Positions 1-5,920 are shown, counted from the first letter of the stretch. The stretch: 6,074 bases of DNA from JBFGCT01 sp041581055 (GCA_041581055.1 JBFGCT010000212.1:1-6074), one strand, 5' to 3'. Numbers and translations are program-made. Notes: generated from the sequence alone by a model not told the origin.

Positions 1-58
1 ACGCCACGCCGGCCACGAGCAGCCGACCACCAACGACACCGAGGAGGCCGCGCCATGA
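1..58 (+). CDS. 3' end of upstream gene (partial), possibly the ABC transporter ATP-binding subunit
   Basis: A frame open from base 2 encodes RHAGHEQPTTNDTEEAAP and stops with TGA at 56-58, overlapping an ATG at 55 in the common ATGA arrangement. Only these 18 hydrophilic residues are visible, so no domain can be assigned. The assignment to an ATP-binding subunit is inference: DrrB-like ABC-2 permeases are usually encoded directly after, and often overlapping, their DrrA-like ATPase, and a charged, disordered tail is common at the end of such ATPases. A regulator or another gene is possible. Confidence 0.5.
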   Translation, partial: RHAGHEQPTTNDTEEAAP

Positions 59-123
59 CCGTCACACGCCACGCCGGCCACGAGCAGCCGACCACCAACG
101 ACACCGAGGAGGCCGCGCCATGA
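55..123 (+). other. 22-codon ORF created by the duplication, bridging two ATGA overlaps
   Basis: ATG at 55 begins a short frame. It reads MTVT, as the permease start does, then continues into the second copy of the upstream gene's tail and stops at TGA 121-123. It overlaps the upstream stop by ATGA at 55-58 and the permease start by ATGA at 120-123. The ribosome binding site GAGGAGG at 41-47 sits 7 nt before its ATG. It is probably a by-product of the duplication rather than a selected gene, but it could carry terminating ribosomes on to the permease start by reinitiation. Confidence 0.3.
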
Positions 124-938
124 CCGTCACCGAGGACCGGACGATCCGGCCGGACGACGAGCCGCTGGCGCGCCGGTCGTCGGCCCTGCACGACCTCCGC
201 ACGGTCGCCAAGCGGGCGATCCGGGGCGTGTTCCGCGAGCCGGAGTTCTTCGGGCCGGCGCTGATCATCCCGGTCTTCTTCTTCGTCGTCAACGTCGGCG
301 CGCTGCAGGACGTCGCCGAGGCCACCGGCGTGGTGACCGACTTCAAGGCGTTCCAGCTCCCGGTGGCGATCATCTTCGCCGTGACGGGCGTGTCGCGCGC
401 CGCGGCGCTCGTCACCGACATCCAGGGCGGCTACTTCGACCGGCTGCTGCTCACGCCGATCCGGCGGCCGTCGCTCCTGCTCGGCCTGATGGCCGCCGAC
501 GTGGTGGCGGTGATCCTGCTGGCGATCCCGGTCACCGCGCTCGGGCTCATCCTCGGGGTGCGGTTCGAGACCGGGTTGATCGGGATGGCCGTCTTCCTCC
601 TCTACGGCGCGGCGTGGGGCCTGGCCTTCGCCGGGTTCCCCTACGCGATCGCGCTGAAGACGGGCAACCCGGCGGCGGTCAACTCGAGCTTCCTGCTGTT
701 CTTCCCGTTCGCGTTCCTGACCAGCACCTTCCTGCCCGAGCCGGCCCTCACCGGCTGGTTGGCGACGATCGCCACGTACAACCCGGTGACCTACGTCCTG
801 CGCGGCCTGCGCAGCCTGGTCAGCGAGGGGTGGGTCTGGCGCGACCTCGCCCAGGGGTTGGGCGCGATCGGCGCGGTGGGAGCGGTCAGCTTCGGCCTGG
901 CCAGCACCTCCCTGCGCGGTCGCATCGCGCAGCGGTAA
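120..938 (+). CDS. ABC-2 type transporter permease (DrrB-like, daunorubicin-resistance family)
   Basis: Membrane subunit of an ABC-2 export system, expected to pair with an ATPase and move hydrophobic compounds such as drugs or lipids out of the cell. The 272-aa protein has a charged cytoplasmic N-terminus (1-42) and about six hydrophobic segments near residues 43-62, 78-98, 118-146, 152-177, 186-207 and 246-264. Family hallmarks are the GGYFDRLLLTPIRR loop (103-116), characteristic of ABC-2 permeases, and YNPVTYVLRGLRSL near 220-233 before the last segment. The length is typical of DrrB proteins. The start at 120 is supported by GAGGAGG at 106-112 with a 7-nt spacer and by overlap with a TGA at 121-123. 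The upstream gene is cut by the window. The exported substrate cannot be told from sequence. Confidence 0.9.
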   Translation: MTVTEDRTIRPDDEPLARRSSALHDLRTVAKRAIRGVFREPEFFGPALIIPVFFFVVNVGALQDVAEATGVVTDFKAFQLPVAIIFAVTGVSRAAALVTDIQGGYFDRLLLTPIRRPSLLLGLMAADVVAVILLAIPVTALGLILGVRFETGLIGMAVFLLYGAAWGLAFAGFPYAIALKTGNPAAVNSSFLLFFPFAFLTSTFLPEPALTGWLATIATYNPVTYVLRGLRSLVSEGWVWRDLAQGLGAIGAVGAVSFGLASTSLRGRIAQR

Positions 939-943
939 GATTT

Positions 944-964
944 CTTGAGTCTTCTCTTGTCAAC
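944..964 (+). promoter_or_regulatory. HAIR-like operator (HspR-type), imperfect
   Basis: CTTGAGT at 944-950 exactly matches the left half of the actinobacterial HAIR consensus CTTGAGT-N7-ACTCAAG, the binding site of the heat-shock repressor HspR. After exactly 7 bases comes TGTCAAC (958-964), which matches the right half at 4 of 7 positions, including the core TCAA. The site overlaps the -35 box of the hsp20 promoter, where a repressor would block RNA polymerase. HspR control is inferred; hspR is not in this window. Confidence 0.45.
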
Positions 965-985
965 TTAGATGAGGCTTGGTAATAT
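957..985 (+). promoter_or_regulatory. Sigma70-type promoter of the hsp20 gene
   Basis: The -35 box TTGTCA (957-962, 5 of 6 to consensus) and the -10 box TAATAT (980-985, 4 of 6) are separated by an optimal 17 bp. They lie in a conspicuously AT-rich island (about 939-1020) within otherwise very GC-rich DNA. Transcription would start near 992, giving a leader of roughly 40 nt before the ATG at 1034. Confidence 0.65.
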
Positions 986-989
986 CGGA

Positions 990-1003
990 GTTGTCCGAAC
1001 AAC
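990..1003 (+). promoter_or_regulatory. Inverted repeat GTTGT-CCGA-ACAAC in the hsp20 leader
   Basis: A perfect 5-bp inverted repeat with a 4-base centre lies at the predicted transcription start of hsp20. It could be a second operator or a small hairpin at the 5' end of the mRNA. It does not pair with the ribosome binding site at 1019-1026, so it is not an obvious RNA thermometer. Confidence 0.35.
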
Positions 1004-1033
1004 CAACGCATCATCCACAAGGAGGAAACCGCG

Positions 1034-1477
1034 ATGCTGTTCCAGAACTCCCCGTTCCGTGAGTTCGACCGCTTCTTCGACCAGGTGTCGAGCGCCTCGT
1101 CGTACCACTCGATGGCGATGGACGCCTACCGCCGTGGCGACGACGTCTGGGTCCACCTCGACCTGCCCGGCGTCGCCGCCGACAGCCTCGACATCTCCGT
1201 CGAGCGCAACGTGCTCACCGTGACCGGCGAGCGCAACTGGCAGCGCGAGGAGGGCGACCGCGTCTACGTCGCCGAACGCAACCGCGGCTCGTTCCGCCGC
1301 CAGGTCACGCTCGGCGACGGCCTCGACGCCGAGGCTGTCGAGGCGGACTACTCCGACGGCGTGCTGACGCTGCGGATCCCCGTCTCGGCCAAGGCGCAGC
1401 CGCGCAAGATCGAGATCAAGGGCGCCCCCAAGGCCGAGCTCGACGAGCCGGTCGAGGCCACCGCCAGCGACGGCTGA
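1034..1477 (+). CDS. Small heat-shock protein, Hsp20/alpha-crystallin family
   Basis: ATP-independent cytoplasmic holdase chaperone that binds unfolding proteins during heat or other stress and forms oligomers. The 147-aa protein is a normal bacterial length. A short N-terminal arm with MLFQNSPFREFDRFFDQ (1-17) is followed by an alpha-crystallin domain of about residues 30-128. Visible landmarks are the LPGV turn (44-47), RGSFRRQVTL (84-93), the family signature A-x-(n)-GVLTLRIP (101-116) and a C-terminal IxI-type motif, IEI (126-128), used for oligomer contacts. The start is set by a near-perfect ribosome binding site AAGGAGGA at 1019-1026, 7 nt before ATG. It stands alone between its own promoter and a strong hairpin, so it is probably monocistronic. 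Heat-shock regulation through HspR is suggested by the HAIR-like site upstream. Confidence 0.95.
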   Translation: MLFQNSPFREFDRFFDQVSSASSYHSMAMDAYRRGDDVWVHLDLPGVAADSLDISVERNVLTVTGERNWQREEGDRVYVAERNRGSFRRQVTLGDGLDAEAVEADYSDGVLTLRIPVSAKAQPRKIEIKGAPKAELDEPVEATASDG

Positions 1478-1515
1478 CGCCGGCGCCGGAGCACCCCTCC
1501 CCGGCTCGGATCCGC

Positions 1516-1558
1516 CGCCAACGCCCGGCCGTCACCCCCCGACGGCGGGGCGTTGGCG
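1516..1558 (+). terminator. Long terminator-like hairpin after hsp20
   Basis: CGCCAACGCCC (1516-1526) pairs perfectly with GGGCGTTGGCG (1548-1558). After a single G/G mismatch the stem continues with GCCGTC (1528-1533) pairing GACGGC (1541-1546) around a 7-nt C-rich loop, so 17 pairs form in total. There is no T-tract, which is common for hairpins in high-GC actinobacteria. It lies 38 bp past the hsp20 stop and before the next promoter, so termination of hsp20 is the likely role. Confidence 0.7.
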
Positions 1559-1605
1559 CGCCCACCCGCCCCCCACACCCCGTTTGCGGGATGGGGCGGG
1601 TGATT

Positions 1606-1655
1606 TTGTCCGGGAAATCTGGACTGTCCGAGATTATTCGGATAATGTGGCGGCG
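1606..1655 (+). promoter_or_regulatory. Promoter and candidate operator of the regulator/MFS operon
   Basis: This AT-richer stretch holds a -10-like GATAAT (1641-1646, 5 of 6 to consensus) placed so that transcription would begin at or close to the GTG codon at 1656. No convincing -35 is seen. Overlapping the -10 is a perfect inverted repeat TCCGA-N6-TCGGA (1627-1642). A second, weaker dyad, GTCC-N9-GGAC, lies at 1608-1624. The hexamer TGTCCG occurs at 1607 and again at 1625, 18 bp apart. Such dyads at the -10 of a winged-helix regulator gene usually indicate autorepression; that is inference. Confidence 0.45.
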
Positions 1656-2204
1656 GTGACCCCGGACTACGAGCTCGACCCGTCGGTGGCGGCGGAGACG
1701 CCCGCGCAGATGAAGGCGGTGGCCGATCCGGTCCGGGCCCAGATTCTCGACCTCGTGCTCGAGCGGGCGGCGACGGTCACCGAGCTCGCAACGGCGCTCG
1801 ATCGGCCGAAGTCGTCGATCGCCTACCACGTCGACGTCCTCGTCGACGTGGGCCTGCTGAAGGTCGTGCGCACGCGCATGGTCCGCGCGATCGAGGAGCG
1901 GTTCTACGGCCGGGTCGGGCGGACGATCGTCATCGGCGAGGGCCCGCTCCCCCACAACAGCGTCCAGTCCGGCTTCCTCGCGATGGCCCAGGCCGAGGCC
2001 CGCGTCGACGCGCCGGCGAAGATGCGGTCGACGCTGCGCCACGCCCGCATCCCCGAGGAGCGGGCCGACGAGTTCTTCTCGCGGGTGGTCGAAATCGCCG
2101 AGGAGTTCACGATGCTGCCGCGCGAGGGTGACGAGGTGTTCGGCTTCGTCGCCGCCGTCTACCGCACGGATCTCCCGATCCTCCCGGAGGCGGACGGCCG
2201 ATGA
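1656..2204 (+). CDS. ArsR-type winged helix-turn-helix transcriptional regulator (cysteine-free)
   Basis: Predicted DNA-binding repressor of the operon it shares with the MFS exporter. In the 182-aa form used here, residues 17-71 read as an ArsR-like fold: ADPVRAQILDLV (23-34), then the helix-turn-helix TVTELATALDRPKSSIAYHVDVL (40-62), GLLKVV, and a wing near 72-86. Residues about 100-170 form a predicted helical C-terminal part of unknown role, possibly dimerisation or ligand binding. No cysteine is present, so a classical ArsR/SmtB cysteine metal site is ruled out and an organic ligand is more likely. Start choice: the frame is open from TTG 1584, with GTGs at 1647 and 1656. I chose 1656 because the residues before it overlap the promoter and dyad, and the -10 spacing allows leaderless initiation; 1647 is nearly as good. 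No Shine-Dalgarno precedes either. Its stop overlaps the MFS start as ATGA. Confidence 0.85.
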   Translation: MTPDYELDPSVAAETPAQMKAVADPVRAQILDLVLERAATVTELATALDRPKSSIAYHVDVLVDVGLLKVVRTRMVRAIEERFYGRVGRTIVIGEGPLPHNSVQSGFLAMAQAEARVDAPAKMRSTLRHARIPEERADEFFSRVVEIAEEFTMLPREGDEVFGFVAAVYRTDLPILPEADGR

Positions 2205-3586
2205 CCGAGACGACGACGAGCGACATTCCCGAGCCCGACCCCACGGCGCGGCCGACCGCGCCCGAGCTCCCGCCGGACCGGCTCGGCGCGAACTACTTCA
2301 AGCTGTTCGGGGCCAGCGCGATCTCCAACCTCGGCGACGGCATCAGCGTCATCGCCTACCCGTGGCTGGCGTCCGCGATCACCCGCAACCCGCTGCTGAT
2401 CGCGCTGGTCGCCGTCGTCCAGCGCGTGCCCTGGCTCGTGTTCAGCCTCCCCGCGGGCGTGATCACCGATCGCATGAACCGGCGCACGATCCTGGTCCGC
2501 GCAAACGTCGTGCGGACCGCGATCACGCTGTTCGTCGCGTTCGTCGTCCTCGGCAAGCAGGGTGGCCTGCCGGGCCCCGACGAGGTCACCGACGCGGCGA
2601 CCGTCATCACCACCGACCTCGGCCTGTACGGCCTCGTCCTGCTCGCCACCCTGCTGCTCGGCGTCGCCGAGGTGTTCTACGACAACGCCGCCCAGACGTT
2701 CATGCCGTCGATCGTGCACGCCGACAACCTGGAGAAGGCCAACGGGCGGATGTGGAGCGCGGAGATGATCGCCAACACGTTCCTCGGCCCGCCGCTCGGA
2801 GCGCTGCTGATCGCCGTCGCCTTCTCGCTGCCGTTCTACATCGACGCCGCGACGTTCGCCGTGTCGGCCGCGCTCGTCGCCGTCATCCCCAACATGTCCC
2901 GGTCGGCGCCGCCCAAGGTGGTCGATCGCCGGCACTGGTCGGTCGAGCTGAAGGAAGGGTTCGGGTGGTTGTGGCGCCACGAGCTGCTGCGCCCGATGGC
3001 GATCATCCTCGGGCTGCTGAACGCGATCAACATGATGTACTTCTCGGTCTTCGTCCTGTTCGGCCAGGAGATACTCGACACGAGCGCCACCGAGTTCGCG
3101 CTCGTCACGACCGGCGCCGCGGTCGGCGGGGTCGTCGGCGGGTGGACGGCGTCGGCGGTGTCCCGGCGCATCGGCCCGGGCCCGTCGCTCTGGCTCACCC
3201 TGATCGGCGCCGGCGTCACCACCTTCGCCATCGGCGCGGTGAGCTTGTGGCCGCTCGTCTGGCTGCTGTTCGGGATCAGCACGGCGCTCGGAACGCTGTG
3301 GAACGTGATCACCGTCAGCCTGCGCCAGACGATCATCCCCGACCACCTGCTCGGCCGGGTCAACAGCGTCTACCGGTTCTTCGCCTGGGGGATGATGCCG
3401 ATCGGCTCGATCCTCGGCGGTCTGATCGTCCTCGTCACCGAGACGTTCGGACCGCGCGAGCTCGCGTTGCGGATGTCGTTCTTCGTGGCGGGCGGCCTGT
3501 TCCTGTTGCTGTTCGCCTTCGCCGCCCCGAAGCTGACCACCGCCAAGATCGAGGCCGCCCGGGCGGCGGCGACGGCGGAGGCCTGA
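2201..3586 (+). CDS. MFS transporter, probable drug/metabolite exporter (MFS_3/EntS-like)
   Basis: Inner-membrane major facilitator, probably a proton-driven exporter. The 461-aa protein has a proline-rich cytoplasmic N-terminus (1-30) and a hydrophobic profile compatible with 12 helices. The signature motif A is GVITDRMNRRTIL (86-98), in the loop after helix 2. ANGRMWSAEMIANTFLGPPLG (180-200), the central cytoplasmic loop (about 232-262) and SLRQTIIPDHLLGRVNSVYRFF (373-394, the second-half counterpart) match the MFS_3/enterobactin-exporter-like group. A 20-residue hydrophilic insert (118-138) follows the third or fourth helix. ATG 2201 overlaps the regulator's TGA (2202-2204), and GGAGG lies at 2186-2190, so translation is coupled. 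The regulator-exporter pairing suggests induction by the exported compound. The substrate is unknown; macrolide- or siderophore-type export is possible but not shown. Confidence 0.9.
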   Translation: MTETTTSDIPEPDPTARPTAPELPPDRLGANYFKLFGASAISNLGDGISVIAYPWLASAITRNPLLIALVAVVQRVPWLVFSLPAGVITDRMNRRTILVRANVVRTAITLFVAFVVLGKQGGLPGPDEVTDAATVITTDLGLYGLVLLATLLLGVAEVFYDNAAQTFMPSIVHADNLEKANGRMWSAEMIANTFLGPPLGALLIAVAFSLPFYIDAATFAVSAALVAVIPNMSRSAPPKVVDRRHWSVELKEGFGWLWRHELLRPMAIILGLLNAINMMYFSVFVLFGQEILDTSATEFALVTTGAAVGGVVGGWTASAVSRRIGPGPSLWLTLIGAGVTTFAIGAVSLWPLVWLLFGISTALGTLWNVITVSLRQTIIPDHLLGRVNSVYRFFAWGMMPIGSILGGLIVLVTETFGPRELALRMSFFVAGGLFLLLFAFAAPKLTTAKIEAARAAATAEA

Positions 3587-3601
3587 GCCCGCGCCCGAGG
3601 G

Positions 3602-3630
3602 TCGTGCCGGGCCCACGCCGCCCGTGACGA
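3602..3630. terminator. Terminator-like hairpin in repeat unit 1
   Basis: TCGT (3602-3605) pairs with ACGA (3627-3630). After a 2x2 internal mismatch, CGGGC (3608-3612) pairs with GCCCG (3620-3624) around a 7-nt loop. Lying between convergent genes it could stop transcription from both sides. There is no T-tract and the stem is modest. Confidence 0.4.
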
Positions 3631-3645
3631 GCCCGCGCTCGAGGG

Positions 3646-3674
3646 TCGTGCCGGGCCCGCGCCGCCCGTGACGA
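3646..3674. terminator. Terminator-like hairpin in repeat unit 2
   Basis: Same fold as in unit 1, shifted by 44 bp: TCGT (3646-3649) with ACGA (3671-3674) and CGGGC (3652-3656) with GCCCG (3664-3668). The one base change inside this stretch falls in the loop, so pairing is unaffected. Two hairpins in series would make a stronger bidirectional terminator. Confidence 0.4.
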
Positions 3675-3682
3675 GCCAGCGC

Positions 3683-4135
3683 TCAACGACGGCCGCGGCG
3701 GCTCGCCTCGTAGCGCTCGATGTACTCGTCAACGGTGACCGCCGAGATCGCGGCCGCCAGCGCGTCGGGCACGAGCTGGTCGAGCCGTTTGAAGCGGACG
3801 CAGCTCTTGCCGACGTCGAGCTTCACCCCGGCCTCGGCGTAGGCGTCGCGCAGCGCCTGCTCGACCTCCTCCGACGAGTACACCGAGTGCAGGTACAGCG
3901 CGTTGTGGTGTTTCTGGGCGGCGAGCCCGGCGTACATCAGCGGCTGGCCGTTGTACGTCTCGGGGTACCGCTCCAGCGGGATCTCGTAGGCGATCATCCC
4001 CCAGTTCACCGTCTCCTCGACGCCGGCGGGAAGGTTGTCGAGCACGAGCTGGCGCACGTTCCCGATCACCTCCGCCCGCTCCGCCGGCAGCTCGGCGATG
4101 TACTCCTCGACGCTGGTCGCTGAACTCCGCACCAT
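3683..4135 (-). CDS. DUF1801 domain-containing protein (YdhG-like)
   Basis: A 150-aa cytoplasmic protein of the DUF1801/YdhG-like family, whose biochemical role is not well established; some members are annotated as iron chaperones. Family features seen are VEEYIAELPAERAEVIGNVRQLV (9-31), the core WGMIAYEIP (45-53), a glycine- and histidine-containing middle with LAAQKHHNALYLHSVY (71-86), and near the C-terminus GKSCVRFKRLDQLVPDAL (109-126). The length is normal. The start at ATG 4135 has no Shine-Dalgarno but lies 6 bp after a TAGGCT -10 box, so it looks leaderless. It is convergent with the MFS gene and divergent from the acyl-CoA synthetase, with only 54 bp between the starts. No functional link to either neighbour is visible. 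Confidence 0.9.
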   Translation of the reverse strand: MVRSSATSVEEYIAELPAERAEVIGNVRQLVLDNLPAGVEETVNWGMIAYEIPLERYPETYNGQPLMYAGLAAQKHHNALYLHSVYSSEEVEQALRDAYAEAGVKLDVGKSCVRFKRLDQLVPDALAAAISAVTVDEYIERYEASRRGRR

Positions 4136-4141
4136 GCCCCG

Positions 4142-4147
4142 AGCCTA
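4142..4147 (-). promoter_or_regulatory. -10 box TAGGCT for a leaderless DUF1801 transcript
   Basis: Read on the minus strand, TAGGCT (4147 to 4142) fits the actinobacterial TAnnnT -10 pattern and is followed by 6 bp and then the ATG at 4135. That spacing puts the transcription start on the start codon. No -35 match is seen 17 bp upstream, which is common for such promoters. Confidence 0.5.
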
Positions 4148-4178
4148 TGGAACGCGCGAGAATCGGGGAGCACCAGAC

Positions 4179-4186
4179 GAGGAGGA
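4179..4186 (+). promoter_or_regulatory. Ribosome binding site of the acyl-CoA synthetase gene
   Basis: GAGGAGGA precedes ATG 4190, with GGAGG ending 4 nt before the start codon. This fixes the start at 4190, although an open frame in another register runs through the same DNA. The promoter must lie within the 54-bp divergent region (4136-4189) or within the DUF1801 gene; GAGAAT (4158-4163) is only a weak -10 candidate. Confidence 0.6.
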
Positions 4187-4189
4187 CTC

Positions 4190-5833
4190 ATGGGGAACCT
4201 GGCACTCGAGGTCGGACCGACCGAGCCGCCGCTGCTCGACGAGACGATCGGGCAGAACCTCGCCCGCGCGGTCGCCGAGCACGGCGACCGGGAGGCGCTC
4301 GTGGCGCGCCACCAGGACATCCGCTGGACCTATCGCGAGTTCGGCGAGCGTGTCGAGGCGTTGGCCCGCGGGCTGCTTGGCGCGGGGCTCGACGTCGGCG
4401 ACCGCGTCGGCCTGTGGAGCCCGAACTACGCCGAGTGGACCCTTGTCCAGTACGCGACGGCGGAGATCGGCGTGATCCTCGTCAACATCAACCCCGCGTA
4501 CCGGACCCACGAGCTGCAGTACGCGCTCGAGCAGTCGGGCTGCCGGATGCTGATCGCCGCGCCGACGTTCAAGACGTCCGACTACCGGGCGATGGTCGCC
4601 GACGTCGCGCCCCGGTGCCCGGCGCTCGATTCGGCGGTCTTCTTCTGGGATCCGGAGTGGGACGCGCTCGCCTCCGGGAGCGACTCGGTCACCGACGCCG
4701 ACCTCGACGAGCGGCGGGCCGGGCTGGCGCCCGACGATCCGATCAACATCCAGTACACGTCGGGCACGACGGGCTTCCCGAAGGGGGCGACGCTCTCCCA
4801 CCGCAACATCTTGAACAACGGCCGCTTCGTCACCGCGCTCCAGGGGTTCACCGCCGACGACCGGCTGTGCATCCCGGTGCCCTTCTACCACTGCTTCGGG
4901 ATGGTGATGGGCAACCTCGGCTCCACGTCGCACGGCGCGACGATGGTCATCCCCGGCGACGCCTTCGACCCGACCGCCGTGCTGGAGACGGTCGAGGCCG
5001 AGCGCTGCACCGCGCTCTACGGCGTGCCGACGATGTTCATCGCCGAGCTCGGCCACGAGCGCTTCGACGAGTACAACCTGTCGAGCCTGCGCACCGGGGT
5101 GATGGCCGGCTCCCCGTGCCCGGTCGAGGTGATGAAGGCGTGCATCGACAAGATGCACATGACCGAGGTGACGATCTGTTATGGCATGACCGAGACGTCG
5201 CCGGTGTCCACCCAGACCCTGCCCGACGACTCGATCGAACACCGCACCGCCACGGTCGGCAAGGTCCACCCCCACGTCGAGATCCGCATCGCCGACCCCG
5301 ACACCGGCGTCACGCTCGACCGCGGCGAGCCGGGCGAGTTCTGCACCCGCGGGTACTCGGTGATGACCGGCTACTGGAACGACCCGGACAAGACGGCGGC
5401 GGCGATCGACGCCGACGGTTGGATGCACACCGGCGACCTCGGGGTGATGGCCGAGGACGGCTACGTCAACATCGTCGGCCGCATCAAGGACATGGTGATC
5501 CGCGGCGGCGAGAACATCTACCCGCGCGAGGTCGAGGAGTTCCTCTACACCCACCCCGACGTCGAGGACGTGCAGGTGATCGGCGTTCCCGACGAGAAGT
5601 ACGGCGAGGAGCTGATGGCCTGCGTCAAGGCGCGCGCCGGCGCGTCGCTCGACGAGGAGGCCGTCCGGGAGTACTGCCGGGGGCGCATCGCGCACTACAA
5701 GGTCCCGCGCTACGTCAGCTTCGTCGACGAGTTCCCGATGACGGTCACCGGCAAGGTGCGAAAGGTCGAGATGCGGGAGAAGGCGATCGCCGACCTCGGC
5801 CTCGCGGCCGTCGCCGACCGCGACATGGCCTGA
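4190..5833 (+). CDS. AMP-binding acyl-CoA synthetase (FadD-type fatty-acid--CoA ligase)
   Basis: Activates a carboxylic acid, probably a medium- or long-chain fatty acid, to its CoA thioester through an acyl-adenylate, using ATP and CoA. The 547-aa length is typical. The core motifs of the ANL adenylate-forming superfamily are all present and intact: the phosphate-binding loop YTSGTTGFPKG (189-199), YGMTETSP (331-338), the ribose-binding aspartate in HTGDLG (413-418), the hinge GRIKDMVIRGGENIYPREVEEFL (430-452), and the C-terminal catalytic lysine, Lys522, in TVTGKVRK (518-525). VPFYHCFGMVMGNL (230-243) lies in the acyl-pocket region. GRIKDM and RGGENIYP are typical of acyl-CoA synthetases rather than of peptide-synthetase domains. 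The exact acid (fatty, aromatic or sterol-derived) cannot be read from sequence. It is followed after 36 bp by a perfect hairpin likely to end the transcript. Confidence 0.93.
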   Translation: MGNLALEVGPTEPPLLDETIGQNLARAVAEHGDREALVARHQDIRWTYREFGERVEALARGLLGAGLDVGDRVGLWSPNYAEWTLVQYATAEIGVILVNINPAYRTHELQYALEQSGCRMLIAAPTFKTSDYRAMVADVAPRCPALDSAVFFWDPEWDALASGSDSVTDADLDERRAGLAPDDPINIQYTSGTTGFPKGATLSHRNILNNGRFVTALQGFTADDRLCIPVPFYHCFGMVMGNLGSTSHGATMVIPGDAFDPTAVLETVEAERCTALYGVPTMFIAELGHERFDEYNLSSLRTGVMAGSPCPVEVMKACIDKMHMTEVTICYGMTETSPVSTQTLPDDSIEHRTATVGKVHPHVEIRIADPDTGVTLDRGEPGEFCTRGYSVMTGYWNDPDKTAAAIDADGWMHTGDLGVMAEDGYVNIVGRIKDMVIRGGENIYPREVEEFLYTHPDVEDVQVIGVPDEKYGEELMACVKARAGASLDEEAVREYCRGRIAHYKVPRYVSFVDEFPMTVTGKVRKVEMREKAIADLGLAAVADRDMA

Positions 5834-5869
5834 TCCCCGACCCCCCGCCGCCACCGCCTCACCTCCCCC

Positions 5870-5920
5870 GGTTTGTGTGACCGAAGACGTCGACCGCGGG
5901 CATCTTCGGTCACACAAACC
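5870..5920. repeat. Hairpin element copy 1 (perfect 18-bp stem, 15-nt loop)
   Basis: The 5' arm GGTTTGTGTGACCGAAGA (5870-5887) is the exact reverse complement of 5903-5920, with loop CGTCGACCGCGGGCA (5888-5902). It starts 36 bp after the acyl-CoA synthetase stop and could act as its terminator. It is the only copy of the three with no stem mismatch. Confidence 0.95.

Larger units (their letters stand above)
1..130. repeat. Exact 65-bp tandem direct duplication (1-65 and 66-130)
   Basis: Bases 1-65 are repeated without a mismatch at 66-130, and the sequence diverges immediately afterwards. Each copy holds the tail of the upstream reading frame, a GAGGAGG ribosome binding site (41-47 and 106-112) and an ATGA stop/start overlap (55-58 and 120-123). 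Because 65 is not a multiple of 3, the two copies are read in different frames. The left copy starts exactly at base 1, so the repeat may extend further left. This could be a genuine small duplication or an artefact at a contig end; the sequence alone cannot separate these. Confidence 0.95.
3585..3685. repeat. 44-bp tandem repeat, about 2.3 copies, in the convergent intergenic region
   Basis: Unit 1 (3585-3628) and unit 2 (3629-3672) differ at two positions only (C/T and A/G). A partial third unit (3673-3685) diverges after about 12 bases. The array starts inside the MFS stop codon (3584-3586) and ends at the stop of the minus-strand DUF1801 gene (3683-3685), so it makes up the entire space between the convergent genes. 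Confidence 0.9.

Noticed and set aside
1021..1033. RNA thermometer (ROSE or fourU type) in the hsp20 leader
   Set aside because: No U-rich or complementary stretch that could mask AAGGAGGA is found in the roughly 40-nt leader; the only hairpin (990-1003) leaves the ribosome binding site free.
2159..3616. 485-aa minus-strand frame opposite the MFS gene, and a 499-aa plus-strand frame in another register
   Set aside because: Both translations are R/D/E/P-rich with no domain, while the 2201-3586 frame has clear membrane segments and MFS motifs.
5834..5869. G-quadruplex on the minus strand
   Set aside because: The C-rich stretch offers only three runs of three or more G on the opposite strand, short of the four needed for a standard three-tetrad quadruplex.
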